A stretch of 46,552 nt of DNA from Pseudomonas sp. Choline-02u-1 (GTDB lineage Bacteria > Pseudomonadota > Gammaproteobacteria > Pseudomonadales > Pseudomonadaceae). This document shows, in pieces, positions 13,530-20,477 of the stretch. The position numbers and the translations under genes were made by a program. Location: the NCBI RefSeq assembly GCF_002836515.1, contig NZ_PJBC01000017.1, forward strand, positions 1-46,552, read 5' to 3'. Below the pieces are notes generated by a model. The model worked only from the letters and a program-made list of their open reading frames with translations. It was not told the origin of the DNA and did no database searches. The first letter of the stretch is position 1; every line of letters starts with the position of its first letter.

Positions 13530-13742
13530 ATGACCGTAGAGCTTGAAAGGCTTCCTCCGCCTACTCGAAAGCGAGTGGAGGAATTGATGCGCGTAAACGG
13601 CTGGAGCTTCAGCCGTGCGATCAACGAAGTAATGGAAACCGCCATCGCGAGTGGGGCGCTTTCCGAGGTGGGAAGGAAGAAGGCGCCAGTCCTTCAACTG
13701 GTGACCCCAATGAGGGCCTCTGGCAGGGACTCTTCGGGGTAA
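13530..13742 (+). CDS. Small RHH-like early protein (70 aa)
   Basis: 70 residues: LERLPPPTRKRVEELMRVN then WSFSRAINEVMETAIASG, similar in layout to the preceding RHH-like protein. GGAGG lies 5 nt before the ATG at 13,530. Followed by an inverted repeat terminator. Function unknown; probably regulatory. Confidence 0.6.
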   Translation: MTVELERLPPPTRKRVEELMRVNGWSFSRAINEVMETAIASGALSEVGRKKAPVLQLVTPMRASGRDSSG

Positions 13743-13769
13743 TCCAGAGGGCCTCTGCCAAATTCGGGA

Positions 13770-13803
13770 CGAAAAAAAGCCGGGGTAGTGACCCGGCTCT
13801 CTT
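13770..13803. terminator. Inverted-repeat terminator between early regulators and the antirepressor gene
   Basis: GCCGGG GTAGTGA CCCGGC. Rightward it is followed by TCTCTT, a weak U-tract; on the minus strand it is followed by seven T. It could act as a partial early terminator (tR1-like) for rightward transcripts. Confidence 0.6.
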
Positions 13804-13827
13804 AAGCATCTCTGTGGGACGAATTAT

Positions 13828-14589
13828 ATGCACACCACAACATCAACAATCAATACCCCGGCCAGTGTCGCGACACAATTTGGCAACCGTGAAAACGTGT
13901 CGCGTTTCATTTCAACAATCACCCTCCGCGACATGATCAACGAGGCGCGCCAGCAAGCCGGCGAGCCGAAGGTTCGCAACGACCATTTCCTTTCCCGGGT
14001 TGAAGACGAGCTGGGCGATGATCTGGAGGGGGTGCAAAAATATTACACCCCCCTCCACGGCAACCAGGTTGCTACCTACGGCCTGACTCTCGACCAATGC
14101 ATGCTGGTAGGGATGCGCGAATCGAAAGCGGTTCGCCGATCCGTGCTTCAAAAGCTGAAGCAGCTGGAAGGCCCTCGGGTTCTCGCCACGCTCCCAGACT
14201 TCTCCAATCCTGCCGCAGCCGCCCGCGCGTGGGCTGAGCAGTTCGAGCTTCAGCAGGCTGCCAATCAGGCCCTGATTGAGGCCGCGCCGAAGATTGCCTT
14301 CGTTGAGCGCTACGTGGAATCAACTGGGCTGAAGGGATTCCGCCAAGTAGCGAAGCTCCTGAAGGCCAACGAATCGCGCTTTCGTGAGTTCCTGCTCGAC
14401 AAAAAGATCATGTATCGCATGGGCGGCGAGTGGCAGGCCTATCAGCCTCACATCGACGCTGGCCGCTTTGAAGTCAAAGCCGGCACTAGCGACAGCGGCC
14501 ACGCCTACAACCAATCCAAATTCACCCCCAAGGGCGTCAACTGGATTGCCGGTTTGTGGGCTCAGCACAATCTCAAGGGGGTCGAATGA
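13828..14589 (+). CDS. Rha/KilAC-type antirepressor
   Basis: 253 residues. An N-terminal Rha-like part (ITLRDMINEARQQAGEPKVR ... YGLTLDQCMLVGMRESKAVR, ~32-112) is joined to a C-terminal KilAC domain (FRQVAKLLKANESRFREFLL ... FTPKGVNWI, ~170-250). Such proteins counter prophage repressors or modulate early functions during growth. A GTGTCGCGACAC palindrome lies within codons 13-16; its 18-bp context recurs in opposite orientation at 20,205-20,222. ATG 13,828 has only GGGACGAAT upstream. The 3' end overlaps the next gene (ATGA). Confidence 0.82.
   Translation: MHTTTSTINTPASVATQFGNRENVSRFISTITLRDMINEARQQAGEPKVRNDHFLSRVEDELGDDLEGVQKYYTPLHGNQVATYGLTLDQCMLVGMRESKAVRRSVLQKLKQLEGPRVLATLPDFSNPAAAARAWAEQFELQQAANQALIEAAPKIAFVERYVESTGLKGFRQVAKLLKANESRFREFLLDKKIMYRMGGEWQAYQPHIDAGRFEVKAGTSDSGHAYNQSKFTPKGVNWIAGLWAQHNLKGVE
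13865..13882. repeat. 18-bp palindrome-containing repeat, copy 1
   Basis: GTGTCGCGACACAATTTG; the exact reverse complement is at 20,205-20,222. The core GTGTCGCGACAC is a perfect 12-bp palindrome. Confidence 0.7.
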
Positions 14590-15371
14590 TGGCCGCGCTT
14601 CCGTACATGCAGTTCTACGTCGCCGACTATTTGGCTGACACCACGCACCTGACTGCGGAAGAGCATGGCGCGTACATGCTCCTGCTGTTCAGCTACTGGC
14701 AGACGGGCAAGCCTTTGCGAATCGATCGCCTCGCGACTGTCGCACGGATTCCCAACGAACGTTGGCCGTCCGTTGCCGATACGTTGAGTGAGTTCTTCCA
14801 CGTCACGGAAACGCACTGGGTGCAGTTCCGCGTCGAAGCAGATCTCGAGGCAGTCAACAGCAAAGTCGTCACTGCCTCCAACGCGGGTAAGGCGTCCGCT
14901 CGAGCAAAGGCCCTCAAAAAACAACAAGAACTCAACGACCGTTCAACGAACGTTGACGATACGTTGCAACGGAATGGCAACCATAAAGATACAGATACAG
15001 ATACAGATAAGAACAAAAACAACACTCCACCGATGGTGGATGACCTCTTCCCGAAGTTCTGGAAAATGTACCCGAACAAGAAGGGTAAAGCCGCAGCTGA
15101 AAAAGCCTGGAAGAAACTCAAGGTCACTGCTGACCTGTTCGGCCAGATTGCTGAAGGCCTGGCCGCCCAAGTCGTTTGCGAGGCATGGGTCAAGGACGGC
15201 GGGCAGTTCATTCCCCACCCAGCGACGTGGCTGAACGGCAAGCGCTGGGAAGACGAAGTGAAAGTCGCCAGCAACGTGCACCCGTTCCCGCAATCCCGCC
15301 ACAACGGCTTCGCTGAACGCGATTACACGTCCGGCCTGAAAATGCGGGAGGACGGCAGCTATGCGCTCTGA
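14586..15371 (+). CDS. DUF1376 (YdaU-like) replication initiator-like protein
   Basis: 261 residues. The first ~90 are the DUF1376 domain (MQFYVADYLADTTHLTAEEH, YMLLLFSYWQTGKPL), a phage domain linked to replication initiation. A hydrophilic linker (about 130-150, DTDTDTDKNKNN) is encoded by a 6-bp tandem repeat, and the C-terminal part (FPKFWKMYPNKKGKAAAEKAWKK) is common in phage O-like proteins. It is followed by a DnaC-like loader, so the pair corresponds to lambda O and P. Iteron-like repeats lie within the gene. ATG 14,586 overlaps the previous stop (ATGA). Confidence 0.87.
   Translation: MMAALPYMQFYVADYLADTTHLTAEEHGAYMLLLFSYWQTGKPLRIDRLATVARIPNERWPSVADTLSEFFHVTETHWVQFRVEADLEAVNSKVVTASNAGKASARAKALKKQQELNDRSTNVDDTLQRNGNHKDTDTDTDKNKNNTPPMVDDLFPKFWKMYPNKKGKAAAEKAWKKLKVTADLFGQIAEGLAAQVVCEAWVKDGGQFIPHPATWLNGKRWEDEVKVASNVHPFPQSRHNGFAERDYTSGLKMREDGSYAL
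14753..15010. other. Candidate replication origin: iteron-like repeats plus A-rich tract in the DUF1376 gene
   Basis: CAACGAACGTTG occurs at 14,753-14,764 and 14,944-14,955, each followed by CGATACGTTG (14,777-14,786; 14,957-14,966); CAACGACCGTT is at 14,933-14,943. Directly after comes (AGATAC)n and an A-rich stretch (to ~15,025). The order iterons then low-GC DNA within the initiator gene copies lambda's origin in gene O. Confidence 0.45.
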
Positions 15372-16167
15372 GCCAGTCCAGCCCACTCCAGAATTGCCGC
15401 CGGGCACTCGCATCCAGCCAGCCGAGTGCGAAACCCACGGCGCCTACGAGCAGCGAGTCTTCTCGGTCCTGAACAGGGAGCTGAGAAGCAACTGCCCCGA
15501 GTGCAGCCGCATTGCCCGGGAGAAGTCCGAAGCTGCCGAGCAAGCGAACAAAGCAATGGAACTGCGCATGTCCCTTGCTCGCAAGCTGGGCGACGCGCTG
15601 ATCCCGAAACGATTCGCTACTCGCACCCTGGGCAACTACCAGGCCGAGAACGACGGCCAGCGCAAAGCCCTCCGGTTCTGCCAGCACTACGTCCAGATCT
15701 TCGACGAGATCCTGAAGACCGGTCGCTGCATGGTGCTGATCGGCAAGCCCGGTACCGGGAAAACGCACCTCGGCGCCGGCATGGCCAACGAGCTGCTGCA
15801 CAACACGTCACGCACGGCCGTGTACCGCACTGTCGGCGCAATCCTTCAGGCGATCCGCTCCACGTACGACAAGCACAGCGGACGCAGCGAGGCCGAGATT
15901 CTGTCGAGCCTGATCGACCCCGATCTGCTGGTGCTGGACGAGGTAGGCGTGAGCAAGGAGCAGCCGAGCGACTTCGAGCTGACGACCCTGTTCGCAATCA
16001 TCAACGGCCGGTACGAGCAGGAGCGCCCGACGGTGGTGATCTCCAACCTCGAAGCCAGCCAGTTGCCGGCCGCCATGGGTGATCGCTGCGTCGACCGTCT
16101 GCGCGAGGGCGGAATGATCGTGGTCCCGTTCGACTGGGAATCTCAGCGCGGCAAGGAAGGGTTCTGA
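15361..16167 (+). CDS. DnaC-like helicase loader (AAA+ ATPase)
   Basis: 268 residues. Possible zinc site with C23/H26 and C45/C48; Walker A GKPGTGKT at 128-135, Walker B VLDE at 191-194, then SNLEASQLPAAMGDRCVDRL, the DnaC/IstB-type sensor region. It would load the host DnaB helicase at the phage origin, together with the DUF1376 protein. It starts 11 bp inside the end of that gene; GGAGG lies 11 nt before the ATG. Confidence 0.92.
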   Translation: MRSEPVQPTPELPPGTRIQPAECETHGAYEQRVFSVLNRELRSNCPECSRIAREKSEAAEQANKAMELRMSLARKLGDALIPKRFATRTLGNYQAENDGQRKALRFCQHYVQIFDEILKTGRCMVLIGKPGTGKTHLGAGMANELLHNTSRTAVYRTVGAILQAIRSTYDKHSGRSEAEILSSLIDPDLLVLDEVGVSKEQPSDFELTTLFAIINGRYEQERPTVVISNLEASQLPAAMGDRCVDRLREGGMIVVPFDWESQRGKEGF

Positions 16168-16328
16168 TGAAAATACCCAAAGACTTATTGTGGATTCTGT
16201 TTTTGCTCACGGCATTCGCTTCTTACAGCTGGCTGCTTTCGGAGTCCACCCGGGGCATGACGCTCATTTGCGTGAAGGTGGTCACCGACCAAAAAGGATT
16301 TCCCGCCGCATTGGAGGAGTGCAGATGA
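16167..16328 (+). CDS. Small single-span membrane protein (53 aa)
   Basis: 53 residues: MKIPKDLLWILFLLTAFASY is a membrane helix or signal anchor, followed by a short polar domain with two Cys (ICVKVV...EECR). The ATG shares its A with the dnaC-like stop (TGATG) and has AAGGAAGG upstream; its stop overlaps the next ATG (ATGA). Tight coupling supports it as real. Function unknown. Confidence 0.6.
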   Translation: MKIPKDLLWILFLLTAFASYSWLLSESTRGMTLICVKVVTDQKGFPAALEECR

Positions 16329-16807
16329 GCGATTACACCGAACTGAAGCGGCTGGCCGAGGCTATCGAATCCTGCACGTCTATCGCCGAGGGAGACGAGG
16401 CTGCATGGATGCGCAGAGCGACCGGCAGAGCGGTAGTGGAGCTTCTGGAGGAGTTAGAGACCCTCAAGGCTGAGGTTGAGAGGCATAGAGCCTATGCCGA
16501 TAAATGCGAAAGTGCAGCAGCAGGGTTTTCACGCCAATTGCAGACGGCGCTCATAGAGCTCAAAGCCCTGCAGGGCGAAAAGGCTGCGCAAGGCGCAATC
16601 CGTAAAGAACGGCAGGCCGAAGGAATCGAAAAAGCGAGAGCCGAAGGCAAGTATCAAGGAAGGCCGGTTGACGCGGATCTTCATGCGCGGGTGATCGACC
16701 TGCTTCAGAACGGGCATGGGGTTCGCCCTACCGCTCGGCTTGCCAAATGCTCGACGACTACGGTGATTCGGATTAAAGCCGCCTTGAGCAATGGAGAGCA
16801 GTCATGA
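16325..16807 (+). CDS. Ea22-like N-terminus joined to a resolvase-type HTH (160 aa)
   Basis: 160 residues. The N-terminal ~60 (TELKRLAEAIESC ... VELLEELETLKAEVERHR) recall Ead/Ea22-like phage proteins; a coiled coil follows; the last ~55 (EGKYQGRPVDADLHARVIDL ... ARLAKCSTTTVIRIKAA) match the C-terminal HTH of serine recombinases (GKYxGRP hinge plus helix-turn-helix). The recombinase catalytic domain is absent, so it is likely a DNA-binding protein that borrowed this HTH. Coupled to the neighbours by ATGA at both ends. Confidence 0.65.
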   Translation: MSDYTELKRLAEAIESCTSIAEGDEAAWMRRATGRAVVELLEELETLKAEVERHRAYADKCESAAAGFSRQLQTALIELKALQGEKAAQGAIRKERQAEGIEKARAEGKYQGRPVDADLHARVIDLLQNGHGVRPTARLAKCSTTTVIRIKAALSNGEQS

Positions 16808-17205
16808 GCACGGAATTCGCAATCCGCAGCCAACGCGACATCAGCCGCCTCATGGGCGTCCTGCACGCAACCGACTTCACCAAGCCGAAGATCGTGGTGA
16901 TCAAGGACGAAAAGCGCCCTGACGTCTGCAACCGCAAGATGTGGGCAATGCTCAAGGACGTATCCGAGCAGGTGGTCTGGCACGGCAAGAAGCTGACCAG
17001 TGAGGATTGGAAGTGCCTTTTCAGTGCCTCGCTGGAGAAGCAGCGCGCCGAGCCAGGCCTCGACGGTGGATTCGTCGTGATGGCCGTATCGACCCGCAAG
17101 CAGTCCCAGAAGTGGTTCAGCGATCTATTCGAGCTGATGCATGCCTTCGGCGCCGAGCATGGTGTGCGCTGGACTGAGCAGGACAAGTGGGGAGGGCGGT
17201 ATTGA
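16804..17205 (+). CDS. ninB: NinB-like recombination protein
   Basis: 133 residues matching lambda NinB (Orf), a recombination mediator that binds SSB-coated DNA in Red-type recombination: NRKMWAMLKDVSEQVVWHGK, then FSASLEKQRAEPGLDGGFVV and LMHAFGAEHGV. Full length compared with lambda (146). ATG overlaps the previous stop (ATGA). It complements the Bet/exonuclease pair of the left arm. Confidence 0.92.
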   Translation: MSTEFAIRSQRDISRLMGVLHATDFTKPKIVVIKDEKRPDVCNRKMWAMLKDVSEQVVWHGKKLTSEDWKCLFSASLEKQRAEPGLDGGFVVMAVSTRKQSQKWFSDLFELMHAFGAEHGVRWTEQDKWGGRY

Positions 17206-17372
17206 TGACTCCAGCAGAGCAATTCTGGATTGTGATTTTCCTCTCCTTGGTCGTCGGGGTAATTGCTGGACATTTCATCGAGCGGCGCCGCAAGCAATCG
17301 CTCGCAGAGTTCGAACGCAAGCGCAAAGCCCGAAAGGAAGAAGTAGAGCGAGCAGCAAGGAAAGCATTATGA
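17205..17372 (+). CDS. Small membrane protein of the nin region (55 aa)
   Basis: 55 residues. A membrane helix (FWIVIFLSLVVGVIAGHFI, ~6-24) followed by a highly basic coiled tail (ERRRKQSLAEFERKRKARK). The ATG shares its A with the ninB stop (TGATG), and its stop overlaps the next ATG. Not recognised. Confidence 0.65.
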   Translation: MTPAEQFWIVIFLSLVVGVIAGHFIERRRKQSLAEFERKRKARKEEVERAARKAL

Positions 17373-18013
17373 GCCTCACTGTGAAGCAGTCCCGCCCGAA
17401 GAAATGCCGAGTCGCCGGATGCCGGGCCACATTCGTCCCTGCGCAGCCATTTCAAACTTGGTGTTCACCTGACTGTGCAGTAGCGATCATCCGCCAGCGA
17501 CAGGAGAAGCAGCGCAAGTCGTTCGCCCAGCGCGAACGCCGCGAGATCAAGGTCCGCAAAGAGGCCCTGAAAAGTCGCGGCGACCACCTCAAGGATGCCG
17601 AGAAGGCAGTCCGGGACTACCGGCGCACCTATGAGCTGAGCATCGGCAGCGGTTGCATGAGCTGTGGGGAATCGCAGGAATCGATTCTGGCGGCGCAGGG
17701 CTGGAAGACTGGAGGTGCGTTCGATGCCGGCCACTTCCTTGGCAAGGGCGCACGGCCCGAGCTGCGCCTAGAACCATCCAACATATGGCTTCAGTGCAAG
17801 GCCTGTAACTCAGGCTCCTACATGCACGCCCGCAAGGGATACACCGTCTCCCAAGGCTTCCGAACTGGTCTTATCGCCCGCATCGGCCTGGAGGCCGTCG
17901 AAGCGCTTGAAGCCGACCACGAACCGCGAAAGCACACCGTAGACGAACTCAAGGCGATCACCGCCGAATACCGGGCCAAGACCCGCGAACTGAAAAAGGG
18001 GCAGGCAGCATGA
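17369..18013 (+). CDS. ninG: NinG-like recombination protein
   Basis: 214 residues, similar in length to lambda NinG (Rap, 204), a Holliday-junction/branched-DNA nuclease. An N-terminal zinc ribbon uses C13, C18, C32, C36 (CSPDC); the nuclease core is GCMSCGESQ ... FDAGHFLGKGARPELRLEPS followed by LQCKACN and a basic tail. ATG 17,369 overlaps the previous stop. It belongs to the lambda-like recombination set with NinB, Bet and the exonuclease. Confidence 0.9.
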   Translation: MSLTVKQSRPKKCRVAGCRATFVPAQPFQTWCSPDCAVAIIRQRQEKQRKSFAQRERREIKVRKEALKSRGDHLKDAEKAVRDYRRTYELSIGSGCMSCGESQESILAAQGWKTGGAFDAGHFLGKGARPELRLEPSNIWLQCKACNSGSYMHARKGYTVSQGFRTGLIARIGLEAVEALEADHEPRKHTVDELKAITAEYRAKTRELKKGQAA

Positions 18014-18690
18014 ATTACCACAATGTGATCTCAGCAGTAGTTCGGGCCTTGGCCGCCGAGACGATCAACAGTTCCGGCGGATGCAACGTCGAGCCCCGGG
18101 TGCAGGCCAGCAAGCTCAAGGGCGAGATATCCGGGAAGGATGCCGCGCTGTTGGCTGACTGCATCGTGCACAAGCTCCTGCACGCCCAGCTTTCCCCGAG
18201 GCACTGGAACGCCTTGGTGGCGAAGTACAGCACGCACCGTGGCCGCAAGATCGACTCCATCGGCCGGCTGGTCGCCGTGGTGAAGAGTCCAGCGCCGCAG
18301 CGCTTCACGCAACAGGCCGTTCTCGTTTGGGCGGTACCGCAGCAGGTGAAGGGCATTCAGCGAGCGGTGACCCAGATCAAGGCGCCGAAGCACCGGGAGA
18401 ACAAGGAGGAGGGGCAGTGGGATTGGCGCAACGCGGCAGCAGACGCTGACGTTGCCCGGGCGAACAAGCATGCGCGCGCCGTAGCAGAGGACAAGCCGGG
18501 CGAGATGATCGTCCTGGCCGACTCGAACTACGACATGACGAACTGGGATTCTCAGGGGCTCACGGAGCGCACCTACCAGCGCTGGAACAAGGCCATCAAG
18601 GACGGGCTGGAGTCGCTGGTGAACGAGGCTCTGGTCGAGGCGCAACACATGCTTGAAGCAGTCGGAGTGCTGGAAAGCGAGGCGGCATAA
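18010..18690 (+). CDS. Hypothetical protein; candidate late-gene regulator by position (226 aa)
   Basis: 226 residues, not recognised as a family. Mixed helical protein (LLADCIVHKLLHAQLSPRHW, FTQQAVLVWAVPQQVKGIQR, GLTERTYQRWNKAIKDGLES). It is the last gene of the rightward early operon, directly before a probable promoter followed by a terminator, which is the place of the Q antiterminator in lambda. That role is inferred from position only. ATG 18,010 overlaps the ninG stop by 4 bp. Confidence 0.75.
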   Translation: MNYHNVISAVVRALAAETINSSGGCNVEPRVQASKLKGEISGKDAALLADCIVHKLLHAQLSPRHWNALVAKYSTHRGRKIDSIGRLVAVVKSPAPQRFTQQAVLVWAVPQQVKGIQRAVTQIKAPKHRENKEEGQWDWRNAAADADVARANKHARAVAEDKPGEMIVLADSNYDMTNWDSQGLTERTYQRWNKAIKDGLESLVNEALVEAQHMLEAVGVLESEAA

Positions 18691-18709
18691 AATAGTCCCT
18701 CAAAAGGGC

Positions 18710-18745
18710 TTGCAATGTCATGTCGCCATGTCGCATTATTCACCC
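18710..18745 (+). promoter_or_regulatory. Candidate late promoter (pR'-like)
   Basis: TTGCAA (18,710-18,715) and CATTAT are 18 bp apart, with ATGTCGCC/ATGTCGC direct repeats in the spacer. A strong terminator lies ~40 bp downstream, as in Q-controlled late promoters. Confidence 0.4.
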
Positions 18746-18781
18746 ATCCTGTCATTCCTGCGTGTGTAGGACTGACAAACT

Positions 18782-18809
18782 AAACCCGGCCACCGCGCCG
18801 GGTTTTTTA
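18782..18809 (+). terminator. Rho-independent terminator before the lysis genes (tR'-like)
   Basis: AAACCCGGC CACCGC GCCGGGTTTTTT: 9-bp stem with a T run. It would stop transcripts from the candidate late promoter unless antiterminated. Confidence 0.9.
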
Positions 18810-18841
18810 TTGCCTCGAATTCGACTCGCTGGGAGGTGCGC

Positions 18842-19006
18842 ATGAAGCTGAAGGCCAAAGCAAATCTGCTGGAGCGCGCCAGAACAGCGTGGGAGGTAGT
18901 CGCGCGGCAGGTGGGGGAGACGGATTTCTCACGCCATCCGCAGACCGGAGAATACCTCCACCCCGGTGTCGCCATGGGTTGGCGCATCCATAAGAAGAAT
19001 CTGTAG
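18842..19006 (+). CDS. Small basic hypothetical protein (54 aa)
   Basis: 54 residues (MKLKAKANLLERARTAWEVV ... GVAMGWRIHKKNL), basic and helical. GGGAGGTGCGC gives a strong ribosome site before ATG 18,842. Immediately downstream of the late terminator. Not recognised. Confidence 0.6.
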   Translation: MKLKAKANLLERARTAWEVVARQVGETDFSRHPQTGEYLHPGVAMGWRIHKKNL

Positions 19007-19218
19007 TTTCACCTGTAGCCAGGACAGCCCTAGGGAAGGCCTGGACGTCGATAGCCGGATGGTGCGACGTACGGAATCAACACCGGCAGCCCGTGCACTC
19101 TGACCTCACATGCTTGTGGAGTGGCGCGAGACAGGAAGGGCGAGATCGATGCAAAGGGGCGTTGACGCTGGGAAAGTCTTTGGCCGACAGCTCGGAAAGA
19201 CGAGCGCACCTATTCAGG

Positions 19219-19243
19219 GCCTCTGCACTCGCAGGGGCTTTTT
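19219..19243 (+). terminator. Second terminator-like hairpin in the late leader
   Basis: GCCTCTGC ACTC GCAGGGGC then TTTTTCGTTTTC (8-bp stem with one wobble). It lies in the 325-bp gap 19,007-19,331, which otherwise holds only a CCAGG...CCTGG repeat near 19,018-19,047 and no credible gene. With the terminator at 18,782 it gives two stops before the holin gene. Confidence 0.7.
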
Positions 19244-19331
19244 CGTTTTCGGCTCCCCACACCCATTGCCCCGAGCTGGGAGTGCAGCGGACGCCGGATT
19301 TATCAATCTCCCCATGGGGGAGGCAACCCGG

Positions 19332-19655
19332 ATGCCAAACATGCCTGACAAGCCAGACACATGGGCCAAGATCTGGCTGGCGTTGAGCAATCCGCTCTGG
19401 CAGGGCGTGATCATGTCCATCACCGTATCGTTGCTTCGAGTCATGTACGACGCGAAGGAAACCAGTAAGCGCCGTATCGTTTTCGAGGCGCTGATCTGTG
19501 GATCGCTGAGCTTGGTCGCGTCCAGCATTATCGAGTGGATGGCCTGGCCTTCCAGTTTGTCGGTCGCCGCCGGAGGGACTATTGGGTTCCTCGGCGTGAC
19601 AGCCATTCGCGAACTGGTGACCCGATTCCTCGGTCGCAAGGCGGATGCCGCATGA
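19332..19655 (+). CDS. Holin, lambda S family
   Basis: 107 residues, the same size as lambda S. Three hydrophobic segments (about 21-36, 49-66, 70-87: GVIMSITVSLLRVMY, FEALICGSLSLVASSII, LSVAAGGTIGFLGVTAI) and a basic tail (RFLGRKADAA) fit a class I holin that makes membrane holes at the end of infection. GGAGG is 8 nt ahead of ATG 19,332. A second Met at codon 4 (MPNM) recalls lambda's dual start but adds no positive charge. Followed by spanin genes. Confidence 0.85.
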   Translation: MPNMPDKPDTWAKIWLALSNPLWQGVIMSITVSLLRVMYDAKETSKRRIVFEALICGSLSLVASSIIEWMAWPSSLSVAAGGTIGFLGVTAIRELVTRFLGRKADAA

Positions 19656-20038
19656 AGACCTTCGCTGCAGCAATCATCATCGCCCTGGTCGGCCTGCTGC
19701 TCATTGGGATTCAGCAGTCGCGCGTCGTCGCCCTTCGCGGGGAGGTGGCATTCGAAGCCAGCGAGAAAAAGAAGGCGGTCGACGCCAACCTCGAAAGCCA
19801 GGCCACGATCACGACGCTGCGCGCCGAAGCCCAGCGCAACGCCGATTACCAGAAAGACCTGAACAAGCGTTTACAGGCCAGTCAGGCCAAAGCCAGAAAG
19901 GCGGAGAAGAACTTTGAAGAACTCAAACGCAACAGCAAGCCTGTTCGTGATTGGGCTGCTCAGCCTCTGCCTGACGGCCTGCGCGGGAAAGCCGCCACTG
20001 GTAACAAAGACAGCGGCAGTAAGAGTCGAGCCCCCTGA
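19652..20038 (+). CDS. Inner-membrane spanin (Rz-like)
   Basis: 128 residues. N-terminal anchor (TFAAAIIIALVGLLLIGI, 3-20), then a long periplasmic coiled coil (residues ~35-95) and a tail (PVRDWAAQPLPDGLR) found in Rz proteins. It links to the o-spanin to fuse inner and outer membranes in lysis. ATG overlaps the holin stop. The o-spanin gene starts inside it in the +1 frame, the classical nested Rz/Rz1 arrangement. Confidence 0.9.
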   Translation: MKTFAAAIIIALVGLLLIGIQQSRVVALRGEVAFEASEKKKAVDANLESQATITTLRAEAQRNADYQKDLNKRLQASQAKARKAEKNFEELKRNSKPVRDWAAQPLPDGLRGKAATGNKDSGSKSRAP

Positions 20039-20180
20039 GCTGGTGCCATGCGAGCGGGTAGCTGATGAAGACCTCGCCGACAACGGCCAGCTGTGGGAAC
20101 TGAAGAACCAAGCCATCAACCTGCTCGACACCTGCGCAGATCAGGTGGACGCGCAGATCAAGCGCAGTCAGAGCAAGTAG
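19914..20180 (+). CDS. Outer-membrane spanin lipoprotein (Rz1-like)
   Basis: 88 residues with a lipoprotein signal: hydrophobic LFVIGLLSLCLTAC with lipobox LTAC (Cys23), then a Pro-containing mature part (GKPPLVTKTAAVRVEPPELV). It begins within the i-spanin gene in the +1 frame and extends 142 bp beyond it. Start is a TTG at 19,914 with GGAG about 7 nt upstream; no ATG fits. Larger than lambda Rz1 (60). Confidence 0.88.
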   Translation: MKNSNATASLFVIGLLSLCLTACAGKPPLVTKTAAVRVEPPELVPCERVADEDLADNGQLWELKNQAINLLDTCADQVDAQIKRSQSK

Positions 20181-20222
20181 GTCGCGACACGTTTCGCGAG
20201 AGTGCAAATTGTGTCGCGACAC
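20181..20222. repeat. Palindrome cluster with 18-bp repeat copy 2
   Basis: CAAATTGTGTCGCGACAC (20,205-20,222) is the exact reverse complement of 13,865-13,882. GTCGCGACAC also occurs at 20,181-20,190, so two palindromes lie 30 bp apart directly upstream of the Acb2-like gene (start 20,240). Probably a protein-binding site. Confidence 0.65.
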
Positions 20223-20239
20223 GCGACGAGGAGAGCAGC

Positions 20240-20470
20240 ATGGATAACCAGCACAAGAAGATCACCGGCTACCGCGACCTGACTCAGTCTGAAATCGACG
20301 GCATGAACTCGATCAAGGCTCTGGAGGTCGACGCCGGCGAACTGTTCAAGCAGATCGGCCAGATTGAAGGTGTTGGCCCTCGGCTGTTGGCGTTGGCCAA
20401 GACCAATCTTCAGCAGGGCTTCATGTGGTTCGTTCGCTCGATCGCCAAACCTGCGGATCCATTCAGCTGA
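20240..20470 (+). CDS. acb2: Acb2-like cyclic-nucleotide sponge (anti-CBASS / anti-Thoeris)
   Basis: 76 residues matching the Acb2/Tad1 hairpin family: KKITGYRDLTQSEIDGMNSI at 6-25 and LAKTNLQQGFMWFVRSIAKP near the C-terminus. As I recall for phage PaMx33 Acb2, Tyr11 and Lys26 are needed to bind cyclic dinucleotides; here Tyr11 and Lys26 fall at the same numbers. Acb2 hexamers trap cGAMP-type and cyclic trinucleotide signals, so CBASS and some Thoeris effectors are not triggered. The loop between the helices is short. GAGGAG precedes ATG 20,240. It lies between the lysis and packaging genes and would be made with late genes unless the palindrome region holds its own promoter. Confidence 0.87.
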   Translation: MDNQHKKITGYRDLTQSEIDGMNSIKALEVDAGELFKQIGQIEGVGPRLLALAKTNLQQGFMWFVRSIAKPADPFS

Positions 20471-20477
20471 GGCCCAC

